Of a stretch of DNA of 64,000 nucleotides, positions 33,541-46,141 are shown one piece after another. The position numbers were made by a program, and so were the translations under genes. The DNA is taken from assembly GCA_024138025.1 (NCBI GenBank), contig JAMXBD010000066.1, positions 248,001 to 312,000 of the forward strand, given 5' to 3'. The stretch comes from Combretum micranthum. Lineage: Eukaryota; Streptophyta; Magnoliopsida; Myrtales; Combretaceae. Each line of letters begins with the position of its first letter. Position 1 is the first letter of the stretch. The notes under the pieces are model-generated. The model was not told the origin of the DNA. It was given only the letters and a program-made list of their open reading frames with translations, and did not search any database.

Positions 33541-35300
33541 GTTTTCTCCTCATAGTATCACTACCCCTATAAAAAAACTCCTCACATGCCTCCTCTTTTC
33601 TCTCTCTTTTGCTCCCATACTTTCCTTTCCTCTTTAAGTTTCCTTTCCTTTCCTCCCTAAAAGCATGCCAAATCACCTACCCCTTTCTCTTATTCCATTT
33701 CCTTTATTTTTTTTCTTCTTTCCTCTCCTCCATTTCCTTCCTTCTCCACCCCATTTATAGCTTCCATCTTCTCTTAGGTAAGCAAGGTGGACTAAAGAGT
33801 GGACAACATCTCTTCAAGCTTCAAGCTTTTAGCTAAGTGAGTAACCATGTTTCCTTAAAATGAATGCCATGGAAGCTTGATTAAGATGTAAATTTTTAGA
33901 TGAGACACTAAGTTTAAGAATATCTACTTTATACTCTATAAAACTAGCAAAGAAACTAAGGTATAAGATGTAGAATAATTTGCATGAAAACTTAAGAAGT
34001 TTATTTCCAAGCTTAACTAACACACAAAGAAAAGGTAGAGAAAAAATTATTGATAAAAGCTCCTCCTCCTTCTCCTTTCTTGGTTGAAACATATAGAAAA
34101 ACAAAAGAAAGGAAATTTCAAATTTGACCACTAAAATTTAAAGTTTAATGACCTTAAGATACATTAGTGAATGAAAAGTAACTATTTGAATCCATCACAT
34201 AAACATATCAATGTTTATAGATAAATTGAGAAAAAACATCAAATCACTAACTCCCCATGAATGCTGAATATCCCCTTGAATATTATAGAGTTCTCAAAAG
34301 TTTTTACTTCATAAAAATATCTTTGATGATAAAAATTAGTCACATACTTTGATTAATCACTTAAAGATTAGTAGAAGTAGCTTTAATGATATTTGGTGCA
34401 ATAAAGATGAGAAAACTACTTAGATTTTGACAAAAAACCAAATGTAACTTAAGAAAAATAACCCATAATTAGTTATAATAAGGTCTTAGTATATTTTTAA
34501 CCAAAGAAATTGAGAAACAATTCAAAAACTCAAAATTTGTAAACCTTAGGCAAATCCGATCACATCTAGCTAAGATAACAGATGGCTTCCTTTAGTGAAA
34601 ATAATTGCACAATTGTAAAGTACGTACTGAATGAAAGCGACAACAAATTTACGAAAATCAGATGTAAAACAAAAATGATATTACCAAAGCAAGATTATTA
34701 CAAGTTTGGGATAGAATTTAGTGAAATCCTTAGTTTAGAAATAGTTTGAGTCTATTATAATAATTATATTTAATGATATCTTAATCTAGAGATTCTAACT
34801 TTAACATCGAGCAACCAAATAACTATTTCGATTAGGGTGCACGATAGCCGACCAAGTACTTACTTATGATTATCATATTTGTTTTGCGATTGTGGTCAGA
34901 TGGATTTAATTATATGAAATATTAACATGAACTTGCACGTGTGCGTGATATGGTTCGGTGATTGTAAAAATACTTTTATTACTTGATAACTCGATGATGA
35001 TGCATTTAGTTTACTATTGCAAGTGTCTGAAATATTATTATTTAATTGCCCCAAATAAATTTAATAATTATTTGGATTAAACCAATTGAATAAATCATGC
35101 ATTGCATAACTTGCATCATCTGAAGGTCATTGGCATCACAAGATGGACTAGATATGTTGTGACTAGGGGTATTATTGTACCACGGCCCTACTCCATAGAG
35201 TGGAAACTACCTTACTCAAGAATTGTGGCCTAGATTAGAATACGCACCGAGTGTCATTACTAAGGTTTAGGAAATACCCACCTTTTCATATGATATGTGA
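33541..35300 (+). other. Possible promoter and leader, or LTR fragment
   Basis: CCTATAAAAAAACTCC near 33565 resembles a TATA box. A 200-bp pyrimidine-rich stretch and a splice-donor-like TTAGGTAAGCAAGG (about 33775) follow. The 76-codon frame within it is low-complexity and not believable as a protein. The segment 35100-35275 (GGTCATTGGCATCACAAGATGG to ACGCACCGAGTGTC) is more GC-rich and looks like plant Gypsy LTR sequence, from general familiarity only. I could not fix TG/CA ends or a target duplication. Confidence 0.3.
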
Positions 35301-38279
35301 TAGTATTTAAATGTGTAATATTTAACAATATAAAATATTATTTGAAATATAGTTTTTTTTTTTTAAAAGTAACTCATATAAGAAGATTTGAGTGATATGT
35401 AGTAAGATATTAAAATAGTGCATTACCTTTTACTTTTAGTTTAAACCAAAATCAAAAAGCACCATTATAGATTATATGGATACTTCCTAAATTCTTTTAA
35501 AATTGCATAAACTCCTTCTTTGTCCTTTTTCAATTTTTTTTTTTTTGGGTTTTTGGAAAAGGTTCATTATGTGATCCTTCTTATAAAGCAATGGGTTCTA
35601 AATCATATGCTCTAAATTCTTTTATTGTATTTAATGAAAAATATTAAGAAATTAAATGCCACGTTAATTATATATGTATAACATGACAAATGTAACCAAT
35701 TTTTCTTCGCTTAAGGCTGGCTGCACAGTGAATCGCAACTCCACATTTTGACAAAATATATTTCTTTATTTTTTTTTTCCATGTGAACAATAAGGAAACA
35801 CATCAATAACCAGCACCTTAAAATATAGGATCCACAGCTGTCCTATAGGTTCCAGATAATGACATTTTAAAAATTAGAAAATTTAAAGGGTGTTCATGCA
35901 ATTTATTTATTTATTTTTTAAAAGTATGTTATCGAAAATTTTAGTTTTGCTTGGTTTTGCCTCGATTTTTGTTCTTTGTCCATTTTTTATTTTTTAAATT
36001 GAAATATATATTCTAGTTTAAAAAATTACTGAATGAAATCGAGTCATTTTCACCACATGTGAATTGCACGGGTAGCCTAGGTCAAGTGCTTAGCAAGATT
36101 TAAATAAAAGAGCTACATTGTAGGTGTAGAGAATTGTGCTGGATTTGTTCAAATTTGTGCCAACCAGCAAGAGACCATATTGAGTTTACACCTTAAAATT
36201 ACATCAGACGATATGATGTAAGAGTATCTAGTTAGGAAAAAAAAAAATTAGTAAAGAGCTAAATCAAATTCATTACTTATTAGCCTTGGCAGGCTGGTAG
36301 TCTCCCATATCCTGTCTTCTTGGTTTCTCCTATTATACTTATTTTTGTTTGGCTATATGTAACTATACATATGTTGTATAAATTGAGTATGGTATGTGAG
36401 AAAGCAAAAAACCTATAGAAACTTGGAGGAATTGAGTGCTTAGAGACATAGAGAATCATTGAATAATATTTTTATCTCACTATATTTTTGTCTCTAACAT
36501 ATGTTTTGTCTACCTACTACTTATTAACTTTCATATGCATTTTTACACTTTATAGAATCTGTCTTCTAGCTATGATCAACTTTTATATTAGCATATCCTT
36601 ATTTTTCATTGATTAACTTCTTGTATCAAGTCATTTTTCTTTTTTTTTTTTTTCTATTTTATGTGTTTTTTAATCGCCTGCTAGTATATATATATATTGA
36701 AACCAAGTCAGAATCTTGTGTACTAAAAGTTTTTAACCAACTGCAAGTAAATTTGTTGAACTCAAATTACAGGATTTACGATAAAATGTTGCATCCAAAT
36801 GTGTACATAGCCAGAAAACAATCAACCAGACACCCGACTTCATGTATTCCCCATTCATTATTGCCTATGATTAGGTGGGTGTCCTTTCATAGAACATTCC
36901 GAATGATCACGTTGAATCTTCCAAGCCCTAAAACTAAATATTTCTTGTCAATCACAACCTTGATTCCAATTTGCAACCTTACTCTTGCTTGATTCTAGGC
37001 GTGGTATAGGACTTGCAGTAACAACTCTTTTCTTTATTTGTTAATTAATTTATATTTTATTTAGACCCAGACTATGACTTTCTCAATTACGAAGTCATCC
37101 TTTTGATTGAACTAAACTCCTGTGGGTCAACTAATTGACAAAGTATAGGTCGATTATCATCAGGATACGATTTTCCTTTTTATTCTTGTTATATGTATGA
37201 CTGCTCTACTTAGTAGTTTGCTCTTATTTTTTGGCTCACTTAATAATTTAAGATATACTCGCGGAAAGTTCATTTACATCAAAGCCAACATGACAAATTA
37301 AAATATAATAATGATTTATTATCTTTTTTTTTTATATAATTTAATTACTGAAGACACATATAAACTTATCCAATACTTTCTATGATAGTATTACTTCCTT
37401 CCCAAGTCCTAATAATCGTAAGTTCTTCCCACTTGAAACTTCCATCTCAACTATAAAGTCTATGACTATTATTACTTATTTATTATATCACTATGATTAT
37501 GATATTTTTAACCATAAGAAACTAAAACCCATCCAGTTCCCTTTAATGTTATATTATATCATATAAAAATATCTAATTAAAGCATAAATTAAGAAATTAT
37601 TAAATTTGTAAAAAAATAAATAAATATTCAAATTATGTATATTTTTAAAATTGCAAGTAATTCTACCTCATTTATTTTAGATGGTGAAATTAACGAAGGA
37701 AGTAAGCATGAGGAAAACTAGTGCGAAATATATGGCAAATGAAAACAGTGAATTGGCAAATGGCAATAGCTTCAGGCCAAGAAAGGATCCCCATGGCTCG
37801 AATCATTTGCAAGTCATGCGCTCAATGGGCCTAACCCACGAATATGACTCCGTCTGCGAAAGCATGTAAGCATGTTCAACTCATTCGACGCCCATGACAA
37901 GATGGAAACTTCACCTTTTCTTTGGGCATGTAAGCATATTTCTTATGGAGGGTTGAAAGGGTTTTTAATTTAATCGATTTTAATTTTTTTTTCTTGTTCT
38001 AAAGAATGCGAGTTTCATTATGAGTGCTTTCATGTATAATATTCTATTAACCGTGTATATAATTGCCAATTGGTACATGATGAGTGTGACGTGCAGGTAG
38101 TGTGCATCCATACTTTTTACGTGAGTAGAAAAGGATTAGATTTCGTATTGAGTTGATTCAAGATATAAGAGAAAAGATTATTTAGGGAAGAATTAGAGAG
38201 GGGGAGAGGCAACACATTTTGAAAAAAAAAAATCCCTCTAAAGATATATCTATATATATATATATTTCTTTAAACAATA
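35301..38279. other. Intergenic DNA, no gene recognised
   Basis: AT-rich. The longest frame (36609-36992, 127 codons) starts in a poly-T-derived hydrophobic run and has no recognisable motif. A 62-codon frame at 37681 follows an AG acceptor-like site but also matches nothing known. T-runs lie near 35530, 36637 and 37325. Confidence 0.4.
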
Positions 38280-38620
38280 AAGATTTGTTATTAAAAGCGA
38301 CTTTAACAATGAGTTTCTTATAGAGTCGTTTAAAGTGCCACATCAATTTAAACAACTCTCATTGTTAAGTAAATCTCATTGTTAAGCAACTCTACATTTT
38401 ATCCATGAAATACTTCAAGAAAGTTGCTTAATGTTTTTTTAATAATTTATCTAACAAATTTTCATTTAAGTGAATTTAGGAACTCACCTTTTAAGTTGCT
38501 TAATTAAGCAACTTTGACATTAGTTCTTGTGTTAAGAACCTTGCTATATTAGTCAAATAGAGTTGCTTGGTCTAGGTCTTTGTGCCAAACAACTCCAATA
38601 AAGATGATTTTCATGGCAAT
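38280..38620. repeat. Repeat rich in GTTGCTTA/TAAGCAAC words with a perfect palindrome
   Basis: Contains many inverted copies of AGTTGCTT and AAGCAACT, including a perfect 22-bp palindrome at 38493-38514 made of AAGTTGCTTAA and its reverse complement. Related sequence (AAGAAAGTTGCTTGGTATA) recurs at about 41165-41290. It is probably a small unclassified MITE or foldback family. Confidence 0.5.
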
Positions 38621-41164
38621 TCATAGAGAGAGGAGTACATCACCATTTTTAATCCTTCTAACCATTTATAGGCAATAGTAAATAGGACTTAATGAGCATA
38701 AAGGACTTAAGTGAGAAAAAATTACTATCCGAGTATACTAATAACTAAGCTTATTGAAAAAGCTTAAAAATTATAGGACAACCCAACCTAATCTCAAACC
38801 TGCCATTATAAAACTCTCCAAATCATCCAAATAGGTCTATATTTGATACTATCACTAATCAAATAATCAGAATAAATATAATATATTTAACTTTGACTTT
38901 AACCATAATATTATGTTGTACAAATTATCTCATCTAGAGTAACTTTATCTCATATCCATGGTACAAGAGTCTAGGCTAAACACCTATCAATCACAAAATG
39001 AAAATATAGTTTTTTTAAAAAAACAAATTGGTTTATAAAATTCTCAATCCGAACTAATTCATAAATTTATGGTTAGTTTGGAGGAGTAATATAACCAATC
39101 CATAAAATCAAAGCAAACAATTTTAGTAAAATATAATAATATTTTACTTGTAACTATAATTTTTTTTTATGATAATAGATTAAAATTCATATATGTTCTT
39201 TTGGCTTCATCATGATATTTATTATTTGATGAATATTGATTAATATTAAGTTATTCCTTTTTAAAATTGATTTTTAGATTCATGATATATATTCTTTCAT
39301 TGGTGATGTAATATTGTTTTTTTTTCCTATAATTTTTACTTTGAGAAGTATAGAATTTGTTTATTTAGTTATAACTTATATTATATGTTAATTATTCAAT
39401 GTATCTGATTAGATGATTCTTTTATTCATGGATGAATTTGTTGGTAGATGGTTTATCATTTTGATCAAATTTGTTGGTAGATGATTTTGTGGAGAATTAT
39501 AGATTACGAGTATAATGGATTTATAAAGTATTTTGTTGTGATTTGCAATATAAACTTTATAAACTAATTGAAATATTTGAATATCTACACAAATGTTAAA
39601 AAAAAGATTAGAATAAAGAAAATTTTCAATTAGAATTTTGATTTAATCCATAATCAAAATCCAACTAAACCGTTATTTTATTATTTGAAAATTTTCTAAT
39701 TTGAATAAAATTGTTACTTGATGGTTTAACTCAAGATAATAAAAAAAAAAAAACGTGTAAATTATGGTTTGGTTTGATTTTCAGTTAATATAATAACTAT
39801 TCTTTATAGTTTATTTAAGTTCTCCTAGGTAGATATGAAATATATCAGACATAACCAAAGAACAACTATTCCCTTGATTCCATAAAGGAATTGCATTTTT
39901 TTTTTTTTTTTTATAGCAATAACAATTCCATCGAATAATTATACGACTCACAAAACGTACTATTCATTGTAATTTATTTGACGTCTCATCTGTCAATATA
40001 TGGAGATATATTGAATAAAACCAACTAGCAGCTCTTTCTTTAGTCTTATAAAAATAATGCAATTTTTCATTTTATAATAATAGCAATTATACAAAACAAT
40101 TATTGCGTCAACCAAATGTAAAAATAGATTAGTAGGTAAGAGATGGTTATTATATCCCATTTTTACAAAGTTAACTAAGCATACCTTTTTCCTAACGGTC
40201 GTTTTTTTGGCAATTGTAGAATCAATTTTTCTATTTTGATATTCTTATTTATATATGTGTTGTGAGACACTTATTTCATTATATGAATATATTTTCACAA
40301 CTACGTACTTTTACTAAAAAATATTTTCAACTTCAATCAATATTTACATGTTTTTTTTTTTTTTTTGAATTTCATTCATTAGAAAGAAATTACATTGATT
40401 ACAATCATTGATAGAAGAAAAACAACAAATGAAGAGTTAAGGATATAATTACCCAAATATATAAATGGACGCATCTTTTCTACGGTCAATTTATTTCACA
40501 TAAGAGATAGAATTCCTCATAAAAGAATAAAATACAACCAACTGGTGAATTGGATTGATCTCATAAAAAGGATGAAAACAAAGTGAAAAACATAAACAAT
40601 AATTACATAAAAAATAACTTATTTTAAAAGCTACCGATAAAATAATATTTGTTTGATCTTCACGCTCTTCAAATCACCCAGATTGTCAATGATGATGGAA
40701 ATAATAGAAAACAACCCGGATTGAATGTTAGAGGTGGTAAAACTGCAACTCTTTAAATAAGTGGTTACGGATCTGCAAAATAAATGTGATAAACAGTGAA
40801 AGAAGATTTAGAAGAGATACACTAGGGTTTGCAAAGAAAAAGCTCAAAGAGAAAGAGAGAGAGAGATTTACATTAAATGATTGTCTTTCCAATTTGTCTA
40901 TGGGAAACAATATTTTAAGATCCAATTTATTTATTTTTTTTTTGGGTGAGTAGGTTATCTTATTATACCTTATAATTATATAAAATCCTTCTCTTCTCTT
41001 ATCATGCCTTATAATTTTGTAAAATCCTTCTCTGTCGAATACATTTTGAATGGGCATTGAAGAACATATATAAAGTAGGTTTCGAGTACAACTTTTCGAG
41101 ATCTGCTTTCATAAGTCATTTTACAAATTAATTATTTCTATTATGTACTCATAAATTAAATATT
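38621..41164. other. Intergenic DNA, no gene recognised
   Basis: AT-rich. A 109-codon minus-strand frame (40728-41057) opens with two similar stretches (NVFDREGFYKIIRHDKRR, then EGFYIIIRYNK) because of a local duplication of a CCTTATAAT..TATAAAATCCTTCTCT unit. It is not recognised as a gene. Confidence 0.4.
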
Positions 41165-41300
41165 TCTATTACGAAGCAACTCTCCAAGGGATAGAGTATT
41201 AAGCAACTTCCCAAAGAAAATGACTTATTGCTCAAGAAAGTTGCTTGGTATATAGATCCGTACCAAATGACTTGTGATAGAGATGCTGTAAGATAATGTG
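41165..41300. repeat. Second copy of the GTTGCTT repeat
   Basis: ACGAAGCAACTC, ATTAAGCAACTTCCC and AAGAAAGTTGCTTGG within 130 bp resemble the block at 38280-38620. Its ends were not resolved. Confidence 0.4.
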
Positions 41301-41449
41301 ATTTCTAGATTGTTATAAAAACATTTAAGTTCAAGCAATCGTATCTGTAAGGAACCCTATAATGCTTTAACATTTTACATAAATATTTTAAGAGCCTCTT
41401 CTTCTCAAGAACCTTACTTTTTTATTTATAAGGTATTTTTTTATTTAAA

Positions 41450-41780
41450 GTAAATTACACCAGAAGGTCCCAACATTTGCATGAAAGTTCATTTAAGTCC
41501 CAACATTTGAATATAAGTTCATTGAAGTCCCAACATTTGAAGAAGTGGGTTAATTTGGATTCCTAATGATACTTGTCAATAGGAGAGAATATTTAATTAA
41601 GATTCATAAGACTCTTCTCCTTTGATATGTATCCTTGGAGACCTAAATTGACTCACTTCTTCAAATTTTGGAACTTTCAATGAATTTATCCTTAAACGTT
41701 GACACCTCTTTTTAATCGCTCAAACGTGAGATCTTAAATGAACTGACGTTCAAATGTTGGGACATGTTAGTGTAATTTAC
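41450..41780. mobile_element. MITE with long inverted repeats (Mutator-like)
   Basis: 331 bp. The left end GTAAATTACACC and right end GTGTAATTTAC are inverted, and similarity continues inward for roughly 150 bp per arm (TCCCAACATTTG...AGTTCATTTAAG on the left, mirrored on the right). The left arm also has an internal direct repeat of AGTCCCAACATTTG. The flanking 9 bp (TTATTTAAA and TCATTTTAC) agree only partly. No coding frame. Confidence 0.65.
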
Positions 41781-42027
41781 TCATTTTACTTAAATTTCTT
41801 CCCTTCTTTTTTAGTTTTTTTGAGCATTGCTTACTTATATACAATACCTTTATTTTTGTACAAAAGGGTATAATATTATGAAGGAATTCATTTTTTAGGG
41901 TAGAGAACCGCAAAAGGTCAAAGAAGCCCTCGACATCGAATGTAAATGCTCTTGCTTTCCAATGCAGTAGAGTATTGGATGGATCTTTTGCTCTACGATT
42001 GAAAGTTCATTATTGGACACTAGAATC

Positions 42028-42063
<36 letters not shown>

Positions 42064-42498
42064 CCATTGGCAAAATTGCTAAGTGGGTGTACAATAACAT
42101 AAGAGTTATTCCAACGATGTTATTAAAAAAAAGGAAAAGAAAATTAAACACTATTGAAACATGTAAAGCTCTATTTGGGATTGGTAATGCCAAACTTATG
42201 CTTATGGTCCAAATATATGAAACTTGAGTACATGTACATGTTTAGACTTAAATCTTGTTAAGGAAAAAAAATTAAAAGAAAATGAAAAATCAGAATATAT
42301 GGGAATAAATTTATACTTACACAAAACTAAATTTGTCCGATCAAAGAAGTTGATTTTATTAGTAGGCAAATGCATGAAAATGCATCCGCATAATGAGAGT
42401 AAATTAAATAAAGAACTTTTCTTGAGCAAGCACTCAACTAGAGATTTGTAAGTCCATGAGAGTTCGATACATTTCTAGATATATTTGCTAAGTATTAG
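41781..42498. other. Intergenic DNA, no gene recognised
   Basis: An (AT)n microsatellite lies at about 42032-42058. No believable coding sequence; the overlapping 75-codon frames on both strands near 42202-42451 are low-complexity. Confidence 0.4.
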
Positions 42499-43159
42499 TA
42501 GTGCTGCAAACAAGCCGAGCTATTTGCGAGTTACTCGAGCTCAATTCGCTTCACGCTCAACTTGGCTTGAGCTCGATTAGTCATGAGCTAAGCCAGAGCC
42601 TACAATAAAACTTTTTTATCTAAACGAGCTAAACTTGAGCTTTGATTTAAACTTGCGAGCTGATTTGTAAATAAGCTCATTTAGGCTCATAAACAGACTC
42701 ACGACTGGGCTTGTTAACAGACTCGTTAATAAGTTTGTTAATAGATTTGTGAATTTTTTTATACATAATATAATATCTATAACTACATCACAAAAACAAT
42801 AAAAACTAATTTCTATTTAACAATTATATAAATATATTATAGCAATACTTATATATTATATTTTAGATTTTAAAAAATGAAAAACGGGTTAAGTAAATGA
42901 GTTGAGTTCAAACTTAAGTTTTAAACTCGAAAAAAAGCTCGGCTTGGTTCAAGCTCGTTTCATAAACGAGCTAAACTTAAGCTCAAACTTAGACTCGTTT
43001 AATTAAAAGAGCCGAGCTCGAGCTCGAGCCTCGAGCATCAATTTTAGGCTAGATAAAATGCTCGGCTCGAGGTCAAGCTCATTAAATTTTATACGAGCTG
43101 AGTTCAAGTATTTAAAACCTTGGTTAGACTGGACTCGGCTCGACTCATTTATAGCTCTA
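42499..43159. mobile_element. Non-autonomous hAT element, GCTCGAGC-rich
   Basis: 661 bp beginning TAGTGCTGCAAACAAGCCGAGC and ending GGCTCGACTC...TAGCTCTA, inverted at both ends. The 8-bp flanks AGTATTAG (42491-42498) and GTTATTAG (43160-43167) agree at 6 of 8. Subterminal sequence is packed with GAGCTCGAG, GGCTCG and AAACTTGAGCT words around an AT-rich core. A sister copy lies at 45506. Confidence 0.75.
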
Positions 43160-43396
43160 GTTATTAGCCACCAATTCACCTTTCATCATGGATCACAGTG
43201 TTACTGAAGAAAAGTGTTGCGTTCTGTATATGGTCGTAACTTTCCTGTAAAGCATGCAAAGTAAAGCATGCAAAGTGTATCATTGTGCTGTTGTACGTCC
43301 AAACCATTCCAACAACAGCATTTAACAACCTTCCGGTTATTAGTGACAGCATGCAAGTGCAATGCGATGCTTAACAAAGCAAACTAAATAATGTGC
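43160..43396. other. Short intergenic spacer
   Basis: Contains a small direct repeat, GTAAAGCATGCAAAGT, twice in tandem (about 43248 and 43261). No gene. Confidence 0.4.
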
Positions 43397-43640
43397 TTAA
43401 TTTTTCATTTGTTTATAAATTATAATCTATTTATTGCCTCGTCTTTCTATCATTTTAACATTATTTTTTTATTATTTTCAAATAGATTATTTGTTAGAAA
43501 AATAAATACCGATAAAAAACAGATACTATTACTCATAAACAATCAAAAAGATAGATAATAATATAAAATAGATATAATACGATACGATATAGATACCGAA
43601 ACAAATTTTAATGAGAAACAAACCATCCAAACAAAAGAAA
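43397..43640. mobile_element. Tourist-like MITE relic
   Basis: Ends ...ACAAACCATCCAAACAAAAG, and its internal GATAAAAAACAGATACTATTAC, GATAGATAATA and GATACGATATAGATACC are shared with the copy at 4878. The left end is worn and was not fixed. Confidence 0.45.
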
Positions 43641-44036
43641 TTAAATGTTAAAACCAAAAAAGAAACAAATAAATAAAACAAACAGAGTTAAAGTACTTTC
43701 TGATCATTAATCTGCAGTTTCAATTGACTTGTGGCAAGTCGTGTTGCAATGTAATATGTCCCTAATATTGTTTAGTAAAAGCAACAGATCTCACAGTATT
43801 TATATCTTTTCAATGTTCAGGATTTATATCGTTGACGAGGACATAGAGTTACAATGTTCATTCACATGATTAGTAAATTTACGTAGAAAGACAATGATTT
43901 TTGAGTGTCATGTCGTAAATTAGGCATGACGTCTTTCATTTTTCTCATGTCCTATAAAGAAGGGTTTGCTGGAATACCACGTACCTATACCAAAATATGC
44001 AAATTTTAGCTTTTCAACAAATTATTTAGGACAAAT

Positions 44037-44405
44037 AGTAAATTACCTTTTTAAACTTTCTACCGAAATTTAGTTTCACTTTCGACATTTTCAAACTGTA
44101 ATTTTATACTCTCTAAACTTTCAATAATTGATACAATTAATGACAAATTGATATTTTTCAATAAAAAAAATTATAAATTATTCTCTCAAACTTTTACCTA
44201 CTTGAATATTTAACCCATCAAACTATCACTTATATGCAAATTTACTCTCTTAAACATTTAAAGTGCACTTTTTCTTAACGAAAAAAGATAAATTGTCCTT
44301 AACTATATCAAATGTTGATAATTTCGAAGGTTCAAATTTACATTTTGAAAGTTCAGAGATGAATCCTCGCTTAGGTGAAATTCAAGGAGTAATTTGTAAT
44401 TTTCT
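44037..44405. mobile_element. MITE with long inverted repeats (Mutator-like)
   Basis: The left arm (TAAATTACCTTTTTAAACTTTC..., 44040 onward) and right arm (...GGAGTAATTTGTAATTTT) are imperfect reverse complements over about 90 bp. The same ACTTTC/GAAAGT phrases recur inside. Exact ends and target duplication were not resolved. Confidence 0.5.
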
Positions 44406-45497
44406 TGATGTCTTAGTTTTGCTGGTAGAGTAAATTGGATTTAAGTTTCGGGATTATGATTGTTCGGTATGAGCACTTTGATGGTCAAGTTAGTATCACG
44501 GAGTGTTTGCTAGATGGTACCAACTTATTCTTTGAAGGACATTTTACAACGATATTTACAGTGTTAGTGCTTGGAAATTATGATAAATAGTTGATGGATC
44601 ATGGAGTTAATGAAGTATGTGATGAAAGTTACTACAGTAGACCACTTTCCAAGACTATAGGGAGTGAGATGATGTTATTTGAGTCAAGTGCTCTCAAGTC
44701 GAGTGGCAGACTTGTGGCCGAACGACTAGACGCCTCATTAGGCGACTCATTCATGTCATGGGCAACCAAACAAGGCCAAAAGGTTGGCTAAAGGGTCACA
44801 AGGCGGTCACATGCTTTAATCAAATTGGGCTGAGTTTATTTGAAGGGTCCTAAATGGAAAGTTAGAGGTCGACATCGGCAAAAATATAGTAATGAGTTAA
44901 TTTTTCAAAGGAATGGCATTAATTATCAACAATAAAGAAAAGAGTTACTGGCGGTTCTTCCTTTTTTTTTTTTTTTCATTTTTCTCTCTCCTTTTACGGT
45001 TTGAGGATGCGAATGCATTGTTCCGTTTGAATTTGATTTGTTTGATGCTGAAAGCATTTCTATCTTTATGTTACTAAGACAAACATAAAGTTGAATTATG
45101 GTGAAGGAATAAGCATGCTTGTCCAGAAAATTTCCCACAGAACAGAATTCGTTGAAGGAATAAGCAGAAATAGGAAGAAAATGAATAAAAATGGTACAAA
45201 ATATAATTATTTATTTATTTATTGTTTGGCAAAAAGTAAGGAAAAGAAGAAAATGGAAATAATATTTTTGTTTCTTTTATTTTAGTTAGAATTAAAATAA
45301 GTAAATGAAGGGAAATGAAACATGCAATTGGCAAAGTAGCTATATCTTTTTTTAGTATAGATTGCTAAAATAGTGTTTTGATAAATTATCATAATTCAAT
45401 TTGAGAAGAAAAAAAATAGAGGACTCTGAAGTGGAACCTTTATGCTTTTATTTTTTTCCCCTTTTGATGTTTCTTTCATTTACACACGTTATTTAAG
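44406..45497. other. Intergenic DNA, no gene recognised
   Basis: A 66-codon frame (44591-44791) in a moderately GC-rich patch ends GRLVAERLDASLGDSFMSW and might be a relic, but I recognise no family. Confidence 0.35.
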
Positions 45498-45505
45498 TTG
45501 TCAAA

Positions 45506-46133
45506 TAAAGCTACAAACTAGCCAAGCTAATTTTTTAAGATTCGACCTTGGGTTGTTTAAAAATTATTGAGCTCAATATCTAATTGTTATTTTTATTGAG
45601 CCTTGAATTTAGGCTTGAGATCAGCTCAGTTAATTAAATGACTTTTATTTCAAATTCAGGCTTAACTCATTTATAAATCGAGCTTAAGTCCAAACAAACT
45701 TTTTATCAAGCTTATGGAGCTTTTATTGAGCTTAAAATTTAAACTTGAACTCAACTCATTTAGATAGATCATTTTCCATATTTTGTAACTTAAAAATTAT
45801 ATAAGAGTTACTAACTATATATATACATATGTATTAAATAGAAATTAGTTTATATTGTTTTAATTATATACAATTTATCATAAATATAAACTCACAATTG
45901 ACTAATGAATATGTTCTTGAGCTTATTAACGAGCATACTCATGCACTTGAACGAGTCTATTCACTAGTTGACTCATGAGTATAAATCGTAGCTCTAGCTC
46001 AAATTGTTTAGATAAATGGATTTAATTTTAAGTTTGAGCTCAACTTATTTACTGATCTAGCTTGAATCGAGTTAAGCTTTAAACGTGCTAAACTCAAGTA
46101 AGTTGTGAGTAGCTCGACTAATTTCTAGGCCTA
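45506..46133. mobile_element. Non-autonomous hAT element, sister of 42499-43159
   Basis: 628 bp with ends TAAAGCTACAAACTAGCCAAGC and GTAGCTCGACTAATTTCTAGGCCTA. The 8-bp flanks TTGTCAAA (45498-45505) and TTGCCAAA (46134-46141) agree at 7 of 8. It has the same orientation and the same GAGCTC/AAACTTGAGCT subterminal words as the copy 2.3 kb upstream. No coding capacity. Confidence 0.78.
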
Positions 46134-46141
46134 TTGCCAAA

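Noticed and set aside
33609..33836. 75-codon frame rich in Phe/Leu/Ser/Pro
   Set aside because: It is a translation of a pyrimidine-rich leader-like tract, not a believable protein.
36609..36992. 127-codon frame with a hydrophobic start
   Set aside because: The start is a translated poly-T run; the remainder has no recognisable domain or codon bias.
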